Shown here one piece after another: positions 59,696-64,000 of a DNA stretch of 64,000 bases. The stretch is from Haberlea rhodopensis. Taxonomy: Eukaryota; Streptophyta; Magnoliopsida; Lamiales; Gesneriaceae. Each line of letters starts with the position of its first letter. Positions within the stretch are counted from its first letter, which is position 1. The stretch lies in NCBI GenBank assembly GCA_907163345.1, contig CAJQUN010000339.1, positions 124,001 to 188,000 of the forward strand, written 5' to 3'. The notes under the pieces were generated by a model, which saw nothing but the letters and a program-made list of their open reading frames with translations, was not told the origin of the DNA and searched no databases. The translations under genes and the position numbers were made by a program.

Positions 59696-60197
59696 ACAAC
59701 TACCATGAAAGAGCTCTTTCTAAAGTTAGCATATTTGTTGGTCATGAATGTTACTTTTTACTTGATGTTGCTGCCCTTTAGGGCAGCATGGACATTTGGT
59801 TGGCACACCTAACATTTGGGTGTGCCAATCCAATAATTGAGGGTGTTTAAAGGATAATGCCCTTAAGTACATCCCCAACATAAGCCTATTTACTCTATTG
59901 CTACTACTTACAAATGACAATACTTTTCGATTGTCTTCCTATAAGCATATTAATAGTTTCTAATTCGGCCTCATAGTAGGTGACATAATTAAGTTTAAGG
60001 TGCATGTTGAAAGACATAAAAACATTATGTGTACTTCAAGCTTTTGGTACGAGTTGTTTTTATTGTTATTTCGGTTTCAGGGAAGTTATTCCTTGGGAAT
60101 ATTTAAAAGAAGTTCCCGCTCAGCAATGCAATGAAATTCCAAAACAAGAGCAAAGCTTTAGTGGCCGGCTTACTCATCAACGATTCAGAGGTATTTC

Positions 60198-60231
<34 letters not shown>

Positions 60232-60296
60232 TATGCTTGATTTGGTTTGTTCGTTTTTGATTGGGTATATTTGGAGAAATGTTCATGTTGTTCATT

Positions 60297-61793
60297 GATA
60301 GGCTTAGATTTTAAGTGTTTTTAGCCGTAATTTCTTTCATTTTTCGTACTTTTTCCTAGATGAAATTACGCTTTTTGGTATTTATTTGCTTGTTTCAGGA
60401 AAATATGTCGGAAATGGAAGAAATGAGCTAAAATGAAGAAAACGGGTGAAATCGAGGCGAAAAAGAGAAAAAAATGAAGAATTCAGATTTTAAGGCACCG
60501 ATCGATCGAGAATATTTCTCGATCGATCGATCCTGGCAGAGAGTTCAGCAGCAAATTTATCGAAGTGTCGATCGATCGGAACAAAATCTCGATCGATTGA
60601 TCGAGGCAGAAAGTTTAAACGCTGAAGCGAACAGTGCACCGATCGATCGAAAAATCTTTTCGATCGATCGATACGCGATTTTCTGAATATCTTATCTTCC
60701 AAAATTAACTTGATTCTCGGTGGATTAAAAAGCAAATCTCTTCCATATCATTATATATCAGATCAGAGAGGGAAGGGAGCCGATTTTTATCACCCTACAA
60801 CCCTAGTAGCCGCCGCCAAGATGAATCCGGGGAAAATCCATCTTCCTCCGTTCTTCGTCCAAGCTTGAGCGAGCCATTTCTGGAGTGCAAGCAAGGAGCA
60901 AGAGAAGAGATTACGGTGCAACGCACGGATTCGTTCCAGTATTTATCGTAATTCTAAACTCGGATTTATTTGATTTTCATTTTCATTGGATGTTTTTGAG
61001 GTTGAGAAACAATTAAACGTCTTATTGATTTGTTTTGAATTGAATTGAGTTTATTTTATCGAGTTTGAGTATAATTGTGTTTGATTTATTGATTCGTATG
61101 TGTTTGAGTGGATTAAATTCTTATTGTTCATGAATTAAATGCTTATTACGATCAAAGCCTAGCTAACTTTGATTAAATTCCGTGAGTTATAACTGAGATC
61201 GAGAGATAACGTTATAATACGCTACATTAATTCATGATGTATGTTTAAGATTGAGATCGAGAGATAAAATCACATACGTGAGCACTTTGAATCGAGAGAT
61301 TTAGAGAACGAGGTTTTGAAGATTTATGCATTATCGGATTAGTAAATAAGTGAACGAGAGTTACTTGTTCTAATTTGATATTAGTTTCTATGCAGCTCGA
61401 GAGAGTGTATTGAATAATAAAGAAAACCTTTCACCTTAAGAATCAATTGTTTGGTAATTGCCTATTCAAACGAATCTTTGAAGATAACATAGTTGAACAA
61501 ATAGCTAGATAAATTTCTCGAGCGAAATTCCTTTGCATATCCGGAAGCCAGTCATTTTATTTATTCTTGTTTTTATTTGGGTTCATTAGATTTAATTTGC
61601 ATTAGTTAATCTCCCCCCATTTTAGTCGTAGGCTAAATATAATTTTACTAATTTTATTTGGTACTTATACGATAGTCCCTGTGGATTCGACAACCCTTAC
61701 TTTCATTGAACTATACTCAAACTTGACAACCGTGCACTTGCGGTAGTATCGCGTCACACTCTGAAATCTTTTTGTTTAAAAATATCGCTGTCA
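60297..61793 (+). repeat. Athila 5' LTR, about 1.5 kb
   Basis: It begins TGATAGGCTTAG and ends ATATCGCTGTCA, with AGTTTT between it and the PBS. A cluster of six CGATCGATCG-type sites lies 200-375 bp from its start. Around 61200-61310 GAGATCGAGAGATAA recurs. Confidence 0.85.
60499..60670. repeat. Cluster of six CGATCGATCG palindromes in the Athila LTR
   Basis: Cores start at 60499, 60520, 60569, 60590 (CGATCGATTG, one mismatch), 60640 and 60661. Distances are 21, 49, 21, 50 and 21 bp: three pairs with equal gaps. Site pairs extend to longer inverted repeats in places (CGATCGATCGAGAA / TTTCTCGATCGATCG). The LTR family is different from the Tekay-type LTRs that carry the other clusters. Confidence 0.93.
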
Positions 61794-61799
61794 AGTTTT

Positions 61800-61818
61800 T
61801 GACGTCGTTGCCGGGGAC
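61800..61818 (+). other. Athila primer binding site, tRNA-Asp type
   Basis: TGACGTCGTTGCCGGGGAC matches TGGCGCCGTTGCCGGGGA, the complement of the 3' end of plant tRNA-Asp, with two mismatches. Confidence 0.88.
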
Positions 61819-61988
61819 TAATCTGTATAATATCATACGAGATTAGTTAATTGTAATTTAGCCAATTTGTATTATTTCATTTTTTATTTTTATTTTTCGT
61901 TTTAGTTAGTTATTCTTGTTTTTGATTTTTGTATTTTTGTTGTTGTCTCCTTTTGTCTGATCCAGTACAGGAACCATTTCTCTAGTGC

Positions 61989-62198
61989 ATGCTCAGAAGA
62001 GAGGAGCCCATTCTCAAACCATTTGATCTTGAAATAGAGAGAACTCTACTTAGAAGACTGCGAGAAGCTCGAGCAATGGCCGACAACAACGAAGCACAGA
62101 ACCCGAGATCGATGATGGACTTTGCACAGCCAGCATTTCATGGATCTTTATCCAGCATTACTAGGCCGACAATCCAGGCGAATAACTTCGAGATCAAG
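61989..62198 (+). pseudogene. Athila gag N-terminus, interrupted
   Basis: The frame begins MLRREEPILKPFDLEIERTL and continues with LRRLREARAMADNNEAQ and TRPTIQANNFEIK. The phrases PFDxEIERTxxRRLRE, MADNN and RPTxQANNFEIK are typical of Athila gag. After 70 codons the frame enters the LTR at 62199 and stops within seven codons. The rest of gag would continue beyond the inserted element, outside the window. Confidence 0.88.
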
Positions 62199-64000
62199 TG
62201 TGGGGTCCTCGTTACTTAATCCATTATGTATTATATTAACATACATCTGTGAGTCTGAATTAAGTAATAACATACACTGATTAAGAGTATCTTTTAGTGA
62301 AGTTTACAGGGTTTCTAAAAAAAAACTACCACCTACACATCATATGTACAAACAACAACCTATTACAAGATAACTCCTAAGCAGTGGTTCAGCTCGCAGC
62401 GGAAAATGACTCACATCCCGTCTCCCCACGTCTATGAGTCCCTACAGAAACATTCACACAATGAGTATAGATAACAACTATCTCAGTGCAATATCAAAAC
62501 AATAACATTAATGATAAAGCACAATAAAATCATCAGTAGTAAATGTTCTGTATCATGCATCAACAAATGCACTATGTCATGACATGTCTCAACAATCACC
62601 CTATTATCACGAGCCCCATATGATATGCCTATTCAGCTCAATATGTCAGTGGAACCACATCACATCTTCATATTAGCAGCACATATCATAGTACCGTACT
62701 CATATGTGATAATAGCCAGAGCATATACCCAAACCAGACGTATATCTCTCAAGCCAAAGCATATGTAGTATATCTATCGTGGCAACGATCCCAGCCAAAG
62801 CATATACCAATCCCGGCATATCTATCAAGGCAATGATCTCACCAAAGCATATACACATATCTATCAAGGCATCCATCCCAATCATATGAAATCTATGTAT
62901 GTACATGCATATGATACTACCAATCATATGACACAAAACTAACATAAATCATATGATATCAAAACCATAACATCATCATCACATAATATCTATACTCCGT
63001 ACGTCAACACGTACCTGTACTGCGACACAAACGAGTTAAATGAGGTGTCACTGGCTAAGTGCCTCGTTGTCCCGTCCCCTGAGATGATGCTACAACAATG
63101 CCAACAATATATCATGTTATCATAGGCATTAAAATCAAATTCTACAAAAATATAACATTTTTCAACATTCTGGCTCTGGCGATCGATCGCTATATTTCAC
63201 CGATCGATCGCCATACTGTTCTGCCCTCTCGCGATCGATCGCCACTCCCTCGCGATCGATCGCCAAAATGTTCTGTTGCTCGCGATCGATCGCCACATTT
63301 TCACCGATCGATCGCCACATGATTGAACCGCCTTATTTTTGCTCTGGTCGCGGCGATCGATCGCCATACTAGTACCGATCGATCGCCGATGCCCAGAAAG
63401 TTTAGAGCATGGCGATTTTCAAGCTTATCTCCATGGTTCTTCTCCTATAACTCAAATTGAACCATTTCAACATGTTTCTTGCAATCTCTAGGAACATAGT
63501 AACATGTTTCTATCATCACAGAATCCAATTAATAGCACATAAACATGATATGATTCTTCACATGAACATTTGATATTCTACTTCTCATACATCAACACCA
63601 ATTACATAATTCAAGTGTAAAACCATGAATTCCTTACCAAGAGGGTACAATTTTACTTTACACAACTTCCTAGCTCAATTCACAAGTGAATCCCAAGCTC
63701 AAACCAACAAGAACTTGAAAGAGATGGAGAGGAGCTTGTGTAGTGTTTTAGTAGGTGTAAAATGAGAAACTATGTGATTCTCCTCCCTAAATCACTTGAT
63801 ATAAGGTCATTAGCTCCCTAACTCAATTGAAGTTAATGACATGATAAGTAACATGTACTTAAAGATGAAATCCAAATTCAAATGCAACTCCAATTCAAAT
63901 TCAATTCACATGCATATTCAAATGCCTACTAGTTCATGTTACTTGATATATTATTATTTAAATCATTGTACACCATGTTTCATTCCTTGCCCTTGCCATA
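62199..64000 (-). repeat. Tekay-type LTR (C) nested in Athila gag, runs off the window
   Basis: It begins TGTGGGGTCCTCG and matches solo LTR B nearly throughout (TACTTAATCCATTATGTAT, CGTACGTCAACACGTACC at 62998-63015, eight palindromes at 63180-63385). By comparison with LTR B about 100 bp lie beyond 64000. No PBS precedes it on the left, so it is either a solo LTR or the 3' LTR of a minus-strand element. The left target duplication would be TCAAG (62194-62198). Confidence 0.88.
63180..63385. repeat. Cluster of eight CGATCGATCG palindromes in LTR C
   Basis: All eight cores are perfect, starting at 63180, 63201, 63232, 63253, 63283, 63305, 63354 and 63376. Distances are 21, 31, 21, 30, 22, 49 and 22 bp, almost identical to solo LTR B. 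Confidence 0.95.

Larger units (their letters stand above)
50944..60296. repeat. Tandem array of about nine 1.1-kb units
   Basis: Units begin with ACAACTACCATGAAAGAGCT at about 50944, 52050, 53149, 54243, 55341, 56439, 57510 (start shortened), 58605 and 59696. Periods are about 1070-1106 bp. The ninth is cut at 60296 by the Athila LTR. Each unit holds a 16-bp palindrome CTGCCCTTTAGGGCAG (variable), a hairpin GATTGGCACACC/GGGTGTGCCAATC, an exon-like segment, a (TAT)n tract of variable length, and two internal subrepeats of 134-144 bp starting ATTTGGAGAAAAT (51524, 51658). Short frames on both strands repeat in most copies with different stops. Nothing indicates a functional protein. Confidence 0.95.
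60297..62198 (+). mobile_element. Athila-type Ty3/gypsy retrotransposon, 5' end
   Basis: The parts in order are an LTR (60297-61793), a tRNA-Asp-type primer binding site (61800-61818), a leader, and the first 70 codons of gag. A Tekay-type LTR interrupts it at 62199. The left end abuts satellite unit 9 (flank TTCAT); the right end is outside the window. PBS type and the gag N-terminus together identify Athila with good confidence. Confidence 0.88.

Overview
The window is nuclear DNA of a flowering plant, probably a eudicot. The evidence is AT-rich introns with plant-type splice sites, two plant nuclear genes with many exons, and nested LTR retrotransposons of plant lineages (Tekay, Tat/Retand and Athila among Ty3/gypsy, and a Ty1/copia element). 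The species cannot be named from the sequence.

Layout. 1-9.1 kb holds a minus-strand Tekay-like gypsy element, cut by the window edge and lacking the outer end of its 5' LTR, fused to a minus-strand copia element that has lost its 3' end. 9.1-14.1 kb is AT-rich intergenic DNA with an hAT-type miniature element (9845-10326) and a foldback. 14102-24143 is one Tat/Retand-like element with TSD TATAT. It has lost most of pol but keeps gag, a protease start, the integrase tail, a 96-bp tandem array in its 3' UTR and an antisense extra ORF. Two Tekay-type solo LTRs (15273-17720, TSD TTATA; 21041-22945, TSD GCCAG) sit inside it, and the first of these contains a TRIM. 24.1-28.3 kb holds a second hAT-type miniature element (24858-25317) and a second TRIM (27001-27353).

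28.3-46 kb is the gene island. A BAH plus Agenet domain protein gene (28455-33120, 6 exons) and a PRP4-type spliceosomal kinase gene (39948-45834, 12 exons) are both on the plus strand and both have a telo-box upstream. Between them lie a GC-rich minisatellite and a decayed DUF1985-type gene fragment.

50.9-60.3 kb is a tandem array of about nine 1.1-kb units with a trimeric higher-order structure. Each unit carries an exon-like segment and a (TAT)n tract. An Athila element (LTR 60297-61793) is inserted in the ninth unit, and its gag is interrupted by another Tekay-type LTR that runs off the window.

The most unusual signal is a set of clusters of the palindrome CGATCGATCG in all four Tekay-type LTRs and also in the unrelated Athila LTR. 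The sites come mostly in pairs 20-22 bp apart (two helical turns), with conserved larger gaps. Thirty-three sites in five clusters in one window suggest a shared cis-regulatory or protein-binding module. Exon limits were placed by reading frame and GT/AG sites by eye. Lineage names rest on recognised motifs, not on a database search.
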